Source: Branchiostoma belcheri (lineage: Eukaryota; Chordata; Leptocardii; Amphioxiformes; Branchiostomatidae). From it: a stretch of 64,000 nt of DNA. Position numbers and translations under genes: made by a program. Under the pieces are notes generated by a model. It was not told where the DNA came from and did not search any database. It worked only from the letters and a program-made list of their open reading frames with translations. Shown one piece after another: positions 1-12,000 of this stretch (its first letter is position 1; each line of letters opens with the position of its first letter). The stretch covers positions 1,643,318 to 1,707,317 of the forward strand of contig NW_017802379.1 in NCBI RefSeq assembly GCF_001625305.1, written 5' to 3'.

Positions 1-1198
1 GCCTGTCCCGGCCGGAACTCTATCTCCACCACGTCCAGCCACTCCGCCCGGGTGTACGTGAAGATCTGTACACGGTAACGTTCTTCATCCACCTGGCAAC
101 ATAAAGGGATGGTGTTTCCACTCACGTGACTGTGACGTCACGAAGTGTCCGCCATGTTAATGGGTTAAACGATCGCGTCCGAAGAACGTAGTGCGCGTGC
201 GCCTGCGCGAAATCTGGAACGCAGGGTAACGTACATACAAAGCAACGTGGAACGTGTGTATGCTATTTGTTGTTTGTCTTTTTTTTCAATGAACCCTGGA
301 AGATTAGCCTTTTGGCTAAAGGGTATCGGAATAAAGAGAATAAAGAGTATAAGGTCGTATTCGTGTATATATGGATGACATTCCGTCTGTAGTTTTCAAA
401 TATTGTGTTGGAAAAGACATCGCATTTAACGGACGATATTTCGATGCAACGTTGACGATACATCCAACAGAAACAACAGTTTCGCGCTGGTGCAGTACGT
501 TCTACCGACATGCTAAAGAATCGTGGTAAGTCACACCGATTCCGGTTGACCAATTCGAATAAAAAAAAAAGATTCTGACTTCACCTTGTTGACCTTGTGT
601 TTCCTCCAGTAAGGACTGTCGACCTTGGCCTTCTCCAGCGCGTTCAGCAAACTTTTCAGACAATCCGGAGCCGTGGCGTCAGACTTCCAGCTGGAAGTGT
701 AATAATTTTATCAAACGTAGTGTTGACAAATCTTGCACTCGTAGTACGAGTGCAAGATTTGTCAACACGATAAATATTCTATCTAAATTATTTGACCAAA
801 TTATGTTCAAAACTATGCACTTCGAACGTTTTCCTTTTTTCTCACATATTTGCATATTTGTGGTCAGCATAACTTAAGAAAGTCTGGATGGATTATGATG
901 ATATTTATTAAAGAAAAAAAAAGGCTTCCATTGCGTCGCTCCCGTGTTTACAAAATGGGTGCCATTTTATTTGTATACCGGGGGCGGGGCTCCCATACGG
1001 AACGAATGTAGGGGCCCCAGTATTTAAATGAATTGGTACCCATGCCTTCGGTGGCAGTATACAGGCTAGTTCATCCGCTTGTTGTTGAACTCACGTTTCC
1101 TTGTGGGAGTGTAGATTCCGGATTCCGGGCAGCCACATGGCCGGACGGATGGCGGCCTGGACGGGAGCCTGGAGGGAGCTCAGGAAGCAGCACGCCAT
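1..1198 (-). CDS. Unrecognised protein, probable mitochondrial presequence; 5' part, 3' end outside window
   Basis: Three coding exons on the minus strand fit together in phase: 1198-1095, 690-585 and 92-<1. Exon 1 starts with ATG at 1198 and ends AAAC|gtgagt (phase 2). Exon 2 follows cttccag, restores the frame with one base and ends AACAAG|gtgaag (phase 0). Exon 3 follows gttgccag and is open to the window edge. The first 34 residues are rich in Ala, Leu and Arg and almost lack acidic residues, as in mitochondrial presequences (MACCFLSSLQAPVQ, then PAMWLPGIRNLHSH). Next comes a helical segment (APDCLKSLLNALEKAK), SPYWRKH, and a beta-like stretch containing RYRVQIFTYTRAEWLDVVEI. About 99 residues are visible. 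I do not recognise the family and assign no function. Exon 1 is flanked by a 31-bp direct repeat. Confidence rests on three phase-matched junctions and codon-like composition. Confidence 0.6.
133..140. promoter_or_regulatory. Palindromic CRE-like site TGACGTCA
   Basis: A perfect TGACGTCA octamer lies in intron 2 of the left-edge gene. It is a CREB/ATF consensus by known motif. Function is not demonstrated. Confidence 0.25.
720..768. repeat. Perfect 24-bp inverted repeat with 1-nt centre
   Basis: Arm 720-743 (begins gtgttgacaaatcttgcact) is exactly the reverse complement of 745-768, around a single G at 744. It lies in intron 1 of the left-edge minus-strand gene and has no coding content. It may be a fold-back element, a template-switch product or an assembly artefact. 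Confidence 0.85.
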
Positions 1199-1266
1199 GC
1201 CGGGACAGCTGCAGGGGACGCAGAAATGTTAGGATCGGTGGCAGTATACAGGCTAGTTCATCCGCT
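1049..1266. repeat. 31-bp direct repeat flanking a coding exon
   Basis: The 31-bp string beginning cggtggcagtatacaggcta occurs at 1049-1079 and again at 1236-1266, 187 bp apart. The two copies bracket the first coding exon (1095-1198) of the left-edge minus-strand gene, so one copy lies in its intron 1 and the other upstream of its ATG. No inverted terminal structure was seen. Confidence 0.8.
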
Positions 1267-1682
1267 CAGGCCAGGGCTGACCTGGGTGCTAGACCGCCAG
1301 GGCCAATTATATACAGAATACATGTAGCTACACGGCTCCAGGGCTATCCTGGGTTGCCAGAAATTTTACCTGACCCTGGGAAAAGTCTGGCATCCAGGCT
1401 ACAGACAAATTTATGTTGCATGTAAATAGAAATACGAGGCATGAGGATAGACACCAGTCTAGGTTCTATCCTAATTTTGTGTACCGGAGTGGGAGTCCCA
1501 GCATCATCCATCATGACTTGCTGGAGGAAATGTTGCTTTTTTTGGGCGAGCGTGTACATGTAAGGAGCCCGTAGCAAATCGGATGGCATCCAGCCTATTC
1601 TAAATGACCACAGCATGCATGTAAGTAATGGTCCGCCGTGTGATGGTCCTTTCAGTAGTGTCTATGCAAATCGGAACAACAA

Positions 1683-1735
1683 CAGCCGGGATTTGAACCC
1701 TTGACCTTATGGACCAGACGCAGGGTCGCTCAAGC
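1683..1735 (-). repeat. tRNA-like 3' half, possible SINE remnant
   Basis: On the minus strand this reads like the 3' half of a tRNA with a box-B-like GGTTCAAATCC. No complete cloverleaf or box A could be drawn, so I call it a decayed tRNA-derived repeat rather than a tRNA gene. Confidence 0.35.
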
Positions 1736-4014
1736 CAGGTTACTGCACTGGATGTCACGACAAGGCATGGTCAATGGAATCAAAAATCTTTACTAACAGG
1801 CACTGACAATAACTGATATGTTCCATAGTTTCTATACTTGACAATATTATTAGTATAATATGACGAGCTGTATAGTAAAATGTACTTACAAAGCAGGAGC
1901 ACCAGAGTATCCACTGTAAATCAGATGATATCGGCGAATAGCAGTTCACAACTGTTATATACGCCTTTCCATCGGGTACTCTATGGTCTAACTAACGTCC
2001 GGGAAATAGATAGATACCTAGGTCACGCCGAAAGAGCAGATCTTTGACGGACTGTTTTTAAGTTCAGTAGAATAACGGGACCCGGAAGTGCCAGAGGAGA
2101 ACTGGCGAAAGTAGATCAAAGGTCAAAGAAACAGAACGGACCGTACCATTATTCACCTACCCGTTTTTCCAACTGACAGATCGGCGCGTTTTGTGGAGCT
2201 CTTTTATTGTAGTTGCTAAAGCAATGATTTAAGAAAACGGCGTCTAGTTGTGGGCATGCATGTGGTGTTTCTAGACTATGTCCACGCAGTGTAGCAAAGC
2301 CCTAGCGAATTTATATTGAGCTGCAGCTACAGTTAAAACGTCCATATATACATGTACGACTACCGTCGCGCGTGTTACGTGGTTTAGTCCACTGGTCAAT
2401 TATCAACTATGCTGTCTATCGAAGGTAAAAGGTAAGCAAATCAGCTACCAATTAACGAGAAGACAGCAGTACAGTGTTTACTTAGGGCTCGCGTTTCCAA
2501 CACACTGGGTCACCGCTAGTCTTCTTCCGCTCCAAGCAGAGGTCCGAGAGGAAGTGAGTAGAGTAGAGTTGTTCGGCAGGTACTAGGTAGGAACTCCAGT
2601 TCCTGTTTGGGATGCTCCTCAGTTAAATTTACTGTCATCTCAGGTGTAAAATCCAGGAAAAACGCAAGTCGAACAAAATGGAAAAGCCGACAAAAGTCCA
2701 AGTAACCAGTAATATAATAAACTAAAGAAAAAAACGTCCGAAAACAGGTGTAGCTTGTAGGGTAAAGTTTTATCACTCTTATCGTGTTGGCTTCTTCAGC
2801 GTCCACAGGTTTGACGCTTGAGGGTCCTCCATGCATGGACGGCTTAACGTCCCTTCCGAGGGACTATCGTTAAAATAATGTAAATGTGTGCATCGAAAAG
2901 ATGTTTGAATATTCCTTTTATTTTAGTTCGTGAAAATCTCTATGTCGCAATATTTTGGTTTTCTATCATGACAAATCTAATTCTATTGACTCTTATCAGA
3001 TTTTTTTTCTAATCAAGCGAATGACATTATTATACCATCTGCCGTTTACAATCCACACAGTCCAATGGCTGCAGCGTACTTCGTTATGGATCATCTAAAT
3101 TCCCATCATTGTTTTCCGCAAACCCATGACAAAAGGGCTATAATACAAACGTATTCAATTATTCATCTACCCCCGATATACTCCGACCTCATGACGTGAA
3201 GTGCTGCACGCTTCATTTTACGGGCTGGAGGCCAAACCGAGCAGACTCTATACACCAGACTGTAACAGGATTACTCGTCGCGCAGCAAATATTGGAGGAG
3301 AAAGTAATTGCACACAGGTAAGTGGTTTACCCTCGCCTGTCGTAATTCCCTTAAGGTTTCCCCCCCGCCCGTCCGTGCCAATATCGATCTTCGGCTGGGA
3401 TTTCGGGCTCTCTCGCTGATTAGTGTTGGGGTGAGATAGGAGGCGAGCCATCGCGCATGCAAATAGTCAGTCTGGTTGCAAAAGGAGAGAGAGACCGTGA
3501 GAGAATATTCCATCGTCTGGTGGGTTCAGTAAGCCTAAACACTGCAGTACGTGGGTGTGAAATCACACAGGCGTTCAGTTTTACAGAAAGGTAAGTACAT
3601 GTATGGATTTGCCGTCTGAAATACCTCGCAACGACGGTAAATTCACCTTCATCGCAACGTTTCATTTTGTAAACCGTTTTGGATTATTATAGCATCCGCC
3701 GAACAGAATGGCTGGTTATGATTGTACGTTATTCAATATGCATGTTTTGATTCTATTTCGGCCATTTTATGTCATTGCCGGGCTCCGTGGATGTGAAAAT
3801 CGCCTTCCCACCTACGCCACAAAATGATGGGTATTGCGTCTGAGGCAATTGCAGACAGGTGGGGAATTAAAGATGGCTGTTCAGTGGCGGTTTGTGTTGA
3901 TGTCTAGTCTGAACTGGCCGCATTTCGCCACTGTTTATTTTGTATCTAGGTTTTACGTCGCCACACAAGAACAAGCGGTGTCAAATGATGTCCTAGATAA
4001 TGAATTTAGAATAT

Positions 4015-4040
4015 CCAAGATGGCGTCGCTATGACGTCAC
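4015..4040 (+). promoter_or_regulatory. YY1-like motif next to a CRE palindrome
   Basis: AAGATGGCGTC (4017-4027) is followed at once by TGACGTCA (4032-4039). In animal genomes both motifs are enriched close to transcription starts. No coding exon starts here, so this may be a promoter for a non-coding first exon, for example of SVOP, or chance. Inference only. Confidence 0.3.
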
Positions 4041-5041
4041 GATGTTCATTCACGTTGGGTGCCCTTGAGCGCTTTCGGCCACGCCAATAACAGTGAAGTG
4101 ATGAAAAACATGGCGGAAAGAACACATGATTTCATTTTTACAAAAGTGCATTTTGTCAAAGTTGGTGCAGTCTGAACGATAAAACTACAAAATTTTCTAA
4201 GGTTCCCTTTCCACTAAACGGCAATAATCGCTGAGTGACCTTTAATCGACTAAATTGGATTAATGTGATCCTTGATTTTATAACTGAAATATGGTTCACG
4301 ATGTAAAAGTATGTTTTAAACGACCAAAAAAAAAAAACATTAAAAAGGCGTTCTTGGTCCACAAAGATTTGTTGAGCGATGTGTCAAAATTTTGCTGCTC
4401 AGTTGTCGCAGCCTCAGTGTAGGAAAGTTTGTCAAATCACCCCGAGAATAAATTGAACCCATGCATTAGTGTACACCTAAAACCCTATACACTGTTCAAT
4501 TACTTGTTACCATGTTGGTCACGTCTCTATTTTCCAAATTCAGATATCTTGCTTTCAGACACGGATTTTGCTCCATCGCGCTCTTTCATCAAATATGGGC
4601 TCTCCAGGATATCTCCAGCAATAAAACAAAATCTGCGTATGTTTTATTTGGCTGTAAATTTGATTCATTACTTCGCCTGATTTGATCTCGTTCGTTATTC
4701 CTAGTAGTCGTTTCAATTTCAAAATGTCATCAGACAAATCAGCATACAAATTACGAAATAACATAACGTTTGGTGGTGCATTTTGTAGTTAAAAATCAGT
4801 GAATTTCCTCTCAATAGCATTTTCTAAATGGATGATTTCGGAAGATATAATAAACTAAAAAACATAAGGTACAACTAAAATTCTGCTAAAATCACACAAC
4901 CTGCTTATTACATTAGAAAATTTTATTAGCCACTGCGTTTAAAAAAGAGGTCAAACCCTACATACAATAATGGACGCAAAATTGTACTGTAGACTAGATC
5001 AGATTTAATTTATCATATTTTCTCTGTTGATGTAACTTACA

Positions 5042-5220
5042 GCATGAATTTGAATTGAAAAAAAGAAAGAATTTACCGTATTTATGTGACGTGATGCATT
5101 GCACGAAAATTCCATTTTGCAGCACTTGAGGCATGAAATTTGAATTGAAAAAAAAAGAAACAATGAAAGAATTCAGCGTATTATGTGATGCATTGCACGG
5201 AAATTCCGTTTTGCAGCGCT
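5042..5220. repeat. Imperfect tandem duplication, about 85-90 bp unit
   Basis: Two adjacent units each run from gcatgaa-tttgaattgaaaa through tatgtga-gatgcattgcac and end in ttgcagc. They differ by small indels and substitutions. No coding content. Confidence 0.75.
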
Positions 5221-5384
5221 GACCTCACGGGGTGAAGTCAAATTTCCCCGAGGCGGACATATCTGATCATCCTACAAATTTTTCATGCTATAAAATCGAT
5301 AAAAGAAGCTCTTAGCCGAAGCCGTTCTGTAGTCAGTGGAATGCCCGAATGGAAAAAAGAAATCATAGTGATGATTCTTATCAT

Positions 5385-5557
5385 AACCAATACACTGGAA
5401 TAAAACTGTACAGTTTTATAAGGCGTTTCCATCGATATCCGTTGATCTAAAAGAAAGGATGAGGGTTCTGTTAAGTATACTCTTTCTTTTCAATGATGTG
5501 AATAACTGGATAACGACCGAATTATCCGTAACTCTGTTTTATTCCGGTGTATTGATT
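5385..5557. mobile_element. MITE-like element with 22-bp terminal inverted repeats
   Basis: Left end 5385-5406 (contains caatacactggaataaaac) matches the reverse complement of 5536-5557 at 20 of 22 positions. The element is about 173 bp with no open frame, the form of a non-autonomous DNA transposon. No target duplication was clear. Confidence 0.6.
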
Positions 5558-6972
5558 AAACATATATTTACAAGAATTATATTCCTGGATGAGTAACCTT
5601 GATAAACGCATTGTGATAATTGAATTTCGTGGCCATCTTGTATTTCAATATTTTGGTTTGAAGAACAGTTAAATGTTTACCAGTTTTTTATGTTTTCGAA
5701 TATTTCTTCAGGCCCATGACAGCGCCAAATCATGTGGAACTGAAGTACGCACTTTGTGTGCTGTAAATACAAAAATAAATGATTTAGGAAGATATTAATG
5801 ACATAATTTAGGAAGATAATGTGAAAGTAATTAATGATATAAAATAAACAATAAACAAAGCTAACTAATAACTAGAAGCTATATTACAATTATCATGGAA
5901 AACATTGTCAGGAAATATTATTATCAGAGGTTTATAATTGACAATATAGGAACTGCATCTAAGTCTAACATGAAAACACTGGTATATATTATATTGAAAA
6001 GAGGTGAGGCACACAAGCACAAGACCTTTTCAATAGCTTTTTATTGTGTATCAAGGTACTGCAAATCTCCGCACACTGTATTTTGATGGAAACAGAATTC
6101 AGCAACGACAACAAACAGGTTTTTGTATTTTTAGCGCCACATTTAACACTTGCGGTAACCAGCACATATCTAGACATCTTAATAAAGTCAGCTGATGAAT
6201 AGACATCGAGCACTCTGTCTTCCTCCCCATAATTACACTACAGACGGGTTTGAATTATTTATAAGTAAACCCCAGTCGTTCAGCTGCGAGCAGACTTTTA
6301 TCAAAGCGACTCAGGCAAAATATTTGAGAAACCGCATGTATGATTAAGGTGGGGCCGCAAAGGTGGAAAAATTGAATGAGCGTCATCGGGAATATTAGTT
6401 TTGCTGCCAGCTAGACGCCATACCAGCTGGCGAATTTCCCGGTGTACATGTACAATGTAGCTACGCGGTTTGGTCTGTATACCAGCAGAGGAGGTTTAAA
6501 AATCTACGGATTTCGGGCCCTCCTTGTTTGATGCACTAGTCGGTGAGCTCTTTTTTTTCGGAAGCAATTATACCAGATTAAACAAAATTTTAAAGACATT
6601 TAGTTATTCAATTCAGCATATCCCTTTATTATTATCATTTATCCTATAGCATGATGATGATGATCCTATAGCATAGCGTCCAAATTCTGACCAGAGCCCA
6701 CGTGAGGTGGGTTCTCTAACGTGCTCGAAGAATTCTTATTTTCTCTATCTCTTAATATAGAAGTGTTATGCACTTTGAAATTATTCTGAAAAATTCTGCA
6801 ACAACGACTTCGGGATGAAATATCTGAATAGATACCATCTTTCTTTCCCTAAGTCGTGCTCCGTAGGCTTCACTCGGCCAGGGTGTAGTACTGCCATTCG
6901 CCGCTAAGTGTCGTGACGCAGTGACCGCATCGCCGTGGATTCCCCCGTCAGCCAAGCATCCTCGGGCGCCAG

Positions 6973-7053
6973 CATGAATCCGCTGACAGAAGGGGGCTAT
7001 GCCGCCGATATGGAAGCCAACCAGGCCAAAAGGAGAGACGGTTTTCGACTTCC
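6973..7053 (+). other. Orphan coding-like first exon
   Basis: An ATG at 6973 opens a GC-rich frame (MNPLTEGGYAADMEANQAKR...) that ends at a strong donor, CTTCC|gtaagt, in phase 2. It lies upstream of SVOP on the same strand. The next SVOP exons (12867 and 13384) need phase 1, so direct splicing would break the frame. It could join an exon I did not find, be a 5' leader with an upstream ORF, or belong to another transcript. Confidence 0.35.
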
Positions 7054-8037
7054 GTAAGTTTTCTTTTGTACTTACCTAATCTAAGTACTGCTTATCCAAG
7101 TCGGAAACTAACGTAATATAGATATCATAGCATGAAAGTTCATCTGACCTTCAAATGTTCCTCATTGGACAGTCCAAGTCCGTATGAAGCTCAAATACGC
7201 ATTTAAAACAGGATTCCTTCGACTTTTTCACGAACACATTTCCCGTAACAGGTGCCGTGCAGAAACGACGTCTTGCGAACAGAGAGCCAACTGCAGCCTT
7301 TAGAAATTGGCCACCTATAACGAGAATAAATTTCTATGTTTACGCTCGGCATGCTTGGTTTGATTCCGGCTTTGCTTGTGTTACTTCTGCCCTGTCCTGT
7401 TTATATGTTTAGGTGTGATGTAGTTTTCCATTACACGCTCCGTGGCTGGGCTTTTGGCAGGGCCTTATCCTGCGGTTTTCAGTGATTGACACTGGTTTAC
7501 AGGTGGCTATCGCAATCAGAGATCTGGTATATACAATCAGAAAGCACTACGTATACACTGCACGAATTGTTGGGTCTTATATTACAGTGGTGAATGATGG
7601 TAAATGTTTGCTTTAGTTTAGGGCATTAGACTTACCTGGCAATTAATGACATCGACGCATCCATTGCAAAAGCTTAGGCAAACATTGTGCCGGATGTTCC
7701 GACTTTATTTATCGGCTTTCGTAAATCTCGATTCTGTGGTGTGATCCTCGCGTATCAAACTCCTAGGTTATTACGCCGCTCCCGTCTTTGATGACGTGTA
7801 CAAAATACAGCGGGATTTACCAAAATATGGGACTCACATGTATTTATATGCAATTATACTATGGCACCTTTATACTATGTGATTTTCATTGGTCTCCACT
7901 CAGCCTTTAGGCTTCTAGGTGGACTAACACATACTAGTACTAGAAATTGGCCAACATATGGAACTGTATGTGATGGGCGTGGTGCGCAATTATACCTTTA
8001 GAACGGTTAGAAATGACACAGAATGCAATTATAGTAT

Positions 8038-8161
8038 CCGGCATTGTAGCCGCGGCGACTGTTGCAGGGCTTCTCTTGCTTGCAGTCTTTTACATTAGGG
8101 CTAATGTAAAAGACTGCAAGCAAGAGAAGCCCTGCAACAGTCGCCGTGGCTACCGGCATTG
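8038..8161. repeat. 53-bp-arm palindrome flanked by 9-bp direct repeats
   Basis: Arms 8046-8098 and 8101-8153 are reverse complements except for one mismatch (8052/8147), with a 2-nt centre. The 9-mer ccggcattg occurs at 8038-8046 and 8153-8161, directly at the arm ends, resembling a target-site duplication. Open frames on both strands across it are a by-product of the symmetry. It could be a fold-back element, a hairpin RNA locus or an assembly inversion. Confidence 0.8.
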
Positions 8162-9059
8162 CGGTGCTTTTGAACACCTGCAGCTGGCTGTACAAATACT
8201 GGGAAAGACAGACTCCCTATCCCCGACAATGCATTTCTGTAACATTATTGAGCTGTAAGCAAGCGTGGAAAGAATGAGGCTAAAGAAACAATCACCGCTG
8301 TCGTCGCCATGCCATGGCTCGGGAGACCTTCTATCCGGCTTTGGGGACATTAGCGCCGGTAATGCTAAGAAAATAATGGAATTTGAGCCAGACGCAGATT
8401 ACAATTGGCGGGCGATGACAAAAAAAATGCATTCCTTGCGCGGAATCTACATATGTTACACCTGCAAAAATTCCGCTTAAAGTTTCAGATTTTGATTAAT
8501 TACCGTGCAAAACTGCAGGTTCCGGGTATTTTTGCATTTGTTGGTAGATAGGTACCGTAGACCCGCATATCCGTTTGTTTCCAAAAATAGAATGTAAGCG
8601 TTAGAAGGAATATCATTTTTCACGCATAAAATCTTTTTTTTAAACGTTGCACTGCCCTGTTTAAATTCCTGTGAGTAAAGACGCCCCACCCCTCCCAAAC
8701 AACGTCATGTTATATTTCAAGTTTATGGACCATAAAAAGACCTTGAAAAGAAACGCCAAGGAAAGAACTTTTGAAGCTAAACGTCAATATTAGAGGTGCA
8801 CCAAATCATATTTTCGCCTACTCATACACAACTAAAACGACCTCCCTGGCGTAATAACGGATCTCCCCCAGCGCGACCAGCCCTTCATGATGCACAACGT
8901 ACCGTCCCGCAGTACTTCCCTTACTCAACGCGGCTCTACCGTCACGGACGTCAGACCTTCTCCAAACAACGGCACACAATTACACGTCATGGAAACATTA
9001 GCGTGGAAAAAGCACGTCAAACTGTAGCACATACATGTCAAAATTGACCCTAACATGTC

Positions 9060-12000
9060 ATGGATTCTATCAAAAGGATCGTGAAATTCCGGAGAAGGAA
9101 GGATGATGAGGAGAATATGCCGGGGAAGGGGGAGTACGAAAACTTGGACGAGGTGTCGACGCACGGGGAAGTCACCATAGACACAAGGAACGGAGACCTG
9201 CGTCTTCAACAGCTCGAGAAGGACACTTCGGAAGGTGAGTCGTCGTTTCTTAAAGGAACTATACTTGAGAAAGGGTCTCGTAGTTAACTTGGCATGGTGT
9301 GGTAGGACTAGTACCTCTGTTAAGCCGGCAACGCCCCTCCCCTCCCCAATATCAATGTTGGCATACAAAAAAGTGCCACATAGTTTACCTTGCGTGAATA
9401 TTGATCTCTCTATTGTTATGACAGATCGCAAGAAAACCTTCATTCTATTTGGCTCAGAACGTTAGAGAGTAGTGCTACCTATTTACCTCCAGTACAACAG
9501 GTGTTTCATGAGTGATGACGTCATAATCGGTGCCTTGCGGTACATGTAAATTATCTACCTTAATTATGGCAATTAAGTGATTTGTGAACTGTACAGACTA
9601 CAAATGGTACTAGGGTAAGGGAGAATACTATAGGTAGTCTTTTTTTTTTGGGGGGGGGGCAGTGCTGGGAAAAAAGATATGACCTTTGGGGATAATGTTA
9701 CAACTTACACAGGTGGATTTCTTAAGAAATGGGCAGGGGCCCTTAATTTGATACCTACTAGGGGGACGGTATGTAGAGTATGCATGCTTAGGGTGATATG
9801 GACTTCATTCTCTGTATTCCAATTGCTTGTAAGTAAATGTTACTCCATAAATACTCAGGTTTTTACTCAGGTGTTTGTACAATGTACTTAAGTATGTTAT
9901 CATTCCATTGATTTGAATATATGATTACAGGGTCTGGTAACCAGTAGGATGTGTGGTGTGATTATAAAGAACAGGGACCAATGTGCCCCTGGGTCAGTCT
10001 TCCTTAAGGCCTGGTTGAGTGTGGATACTAGTATATAATATGTACTTTAGTAAACCTGAAAAAGGTATTTCCTGGATGCTAAATATATGAAGGCAAGGTT
10101 TGTAGCAGTTGGAACAGGGACAATATTATTGAACCAGCTGTCCCATTCAAATGCTGAGAACACAATGGCTTTGCCCTCTTCTGTAAAGGCCCCTATTGAA
10201 CCTACTTGTGAACCTGAAAGGTGTTTTGAAGAAAAAAACAAACAAACAAAATGGACCAGACCTGATTCAGACAGATTGAGCTCCTAATTTTTCTTCAAGA
10301 TAAATTTTAAGATATTAGTAGTAAACTTTATTGATAGTAATGATACGGCAACAAAATATGCTTGGGAAGCATTTTGGTGAGTCTGTAGTATTGGGTACAG
10401 TTCCTGAGGAAATTCAAAGAGACATGCCATCAGTACTTCAGATCCTAGTCCATCATCATCATCATCATGCCTCTGGTTTAATCTGGCGAGGTACGTTAGT
10501 CCATATCACACAACTTAACAAGGGCCCTCGAGATTCAATTCCTTTTTATGCCCCCTGCATGTCTTAATGATTGGGTCGTCCTTCTTTTTATCTGACCGCC
10601 AGCTAATGTCTCCATGGCACTGTTAGTTCAGCATTGATGGACAATTAGGTGCTCTTACACTAAGTTAAACGTTAAACGTTATTTTGCCAGATCACATATC
10701 GTATCTGCCATCCTGGAAAAATTATCTAAAGAGATCTCGAATACAACATCCCCCCAGTATAATGTACTCTGAGGCCTGACTTGGATATTGATGTAATATT
10801 TACTACAGCGTTTAAGCGTTTGCCTTTGCTCCCTAGCACCATTATAAGGCAAGACCTCATTAAACATGGTACACTTAACATGCATTCATATGTACAAATG
10901 TACGTGCCTAGCAGGGCCCATGATGTCACGGCCAATTTAATCACGTTATAGAGTGTACACAATTTAGCACTACTAAGTATATACAGTTAAGCCACTGCTG
11001 TCTGTAAAGCTACCTTGGGCCTGACACAAATACAATAACAGCCATATCTTAACTTGTCAGGTCTAAATTTATCTTTCCACATTACAAAAGAACGTATATT
11101 ACATTTGACATTTAGGGCTCCCCAGAAACTTAACAACAAAATTACAACGCCCTTATCGAAATACACGTTAAGTTAAGCCTGTGTAATACTACAGGTACTT
11201 CAGGTCTTGAAATATCACCTGCATACTTACGTTAAACCAGTAGAATAAAGTATTCCTGATGTCTACCTTCTACTGTACTAAAGTGCTAACCTGCAACAGT
11301 CTGGGTATGCAGAAAAAAGGATTTTGAGCCCTGTATTACAGCGACCATGACCTGCATACGGACCATCTGGCTATTAGGGCCTGTAGTCCCTTTCATCATT
11401 TTCCCACTAGCCCATTACCATTGAGAATCCTGTCTCTGAGTCAGTTATTATCACAGTACAAGTTAAAACCTATACAGCCAAGCTTATCCACTTAATAAAT
11501 ACTAAGTGCACATAGCCATAATATAGTTTCATGAACCCTGTCAATAGTGGTATGACCTTGGATGCTATTTGAGCTAAATGTTGCTCATCGTAGCCTCAGG
11601 ACACTATAACCTCTTCACCCTACCGGTATGTACAACACTATAGACATTGAGTTAGAGCAGTGCGAAGTCCTTGGAACATGACTGTGTCATGTGGATGCCT
11701 AGTATTATCAAGCCAGAAAGTTCTGCAGTGTCAACTACATTGTACAATCATTAGCTTGTTGTGATGATGCCACGTGAGCAGAAAGACAGCGAAGGTAAGG
11801 GAGAAGACTCAGCCCAGCCTTCTGAGAAAACACCACTGACTGGGGACAAGACACACGTCCAGTTGTCTGCAGGTACATGGTAGCACTGACTGTGAACTCA
11901 AACAACTAGATTTGTATTGCCAGTTAAGGATTATGGAAGATAGTGTAAGACGGTACAAGCACCAATGTCAACTGCTCTGTTCTGAGTCCAAAATTATGCT

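Larger units (their letters stand above)
1267..6972. other. Gene-poor interval with promoter-like and repeat segments
   Basis: I see no convincing protein-coding exon here. Two strong plus-strand donor motifs end short candidate non-coding exons: CACACAG|gtaagt at 3317 and AGAAAG|gtaagt at 3590. Motifs AAGATGGCGTC (4017-4027) and TGACGTCA (4032-4039) lie side by side. The remainder is AT-rich DNA with the duplication at 5042-5220 and the inverted repeat at 5385-5557. The open frames here lack family resemblance and look like chance. Confidence 0.5.

Noticed and set aside
2516-2836. Minus-strand 106-codon frame beginning MHGGPSSVKPVDAEEANTI, stefin-like at first glance
   Set aside because: Only the first ~18 residues recall cystatin B; there is no QxVxG motif, no good donor after them, and the rest is unrelated hydrophobic sequence.
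8013-8258. Plus-strand frame with a hydrophobic helix (VAAATVAGLLLLAVFYI) and a mirror frame on the minus strand
   Set aside because: Both arise from the 53-bp palindrome; symmetry, not coding selection, explains them.
10331-10567. Frame with a His-rich run
   Set aside because: It is a short (cat)n microsatellite in an SVOP intron with no splice context.
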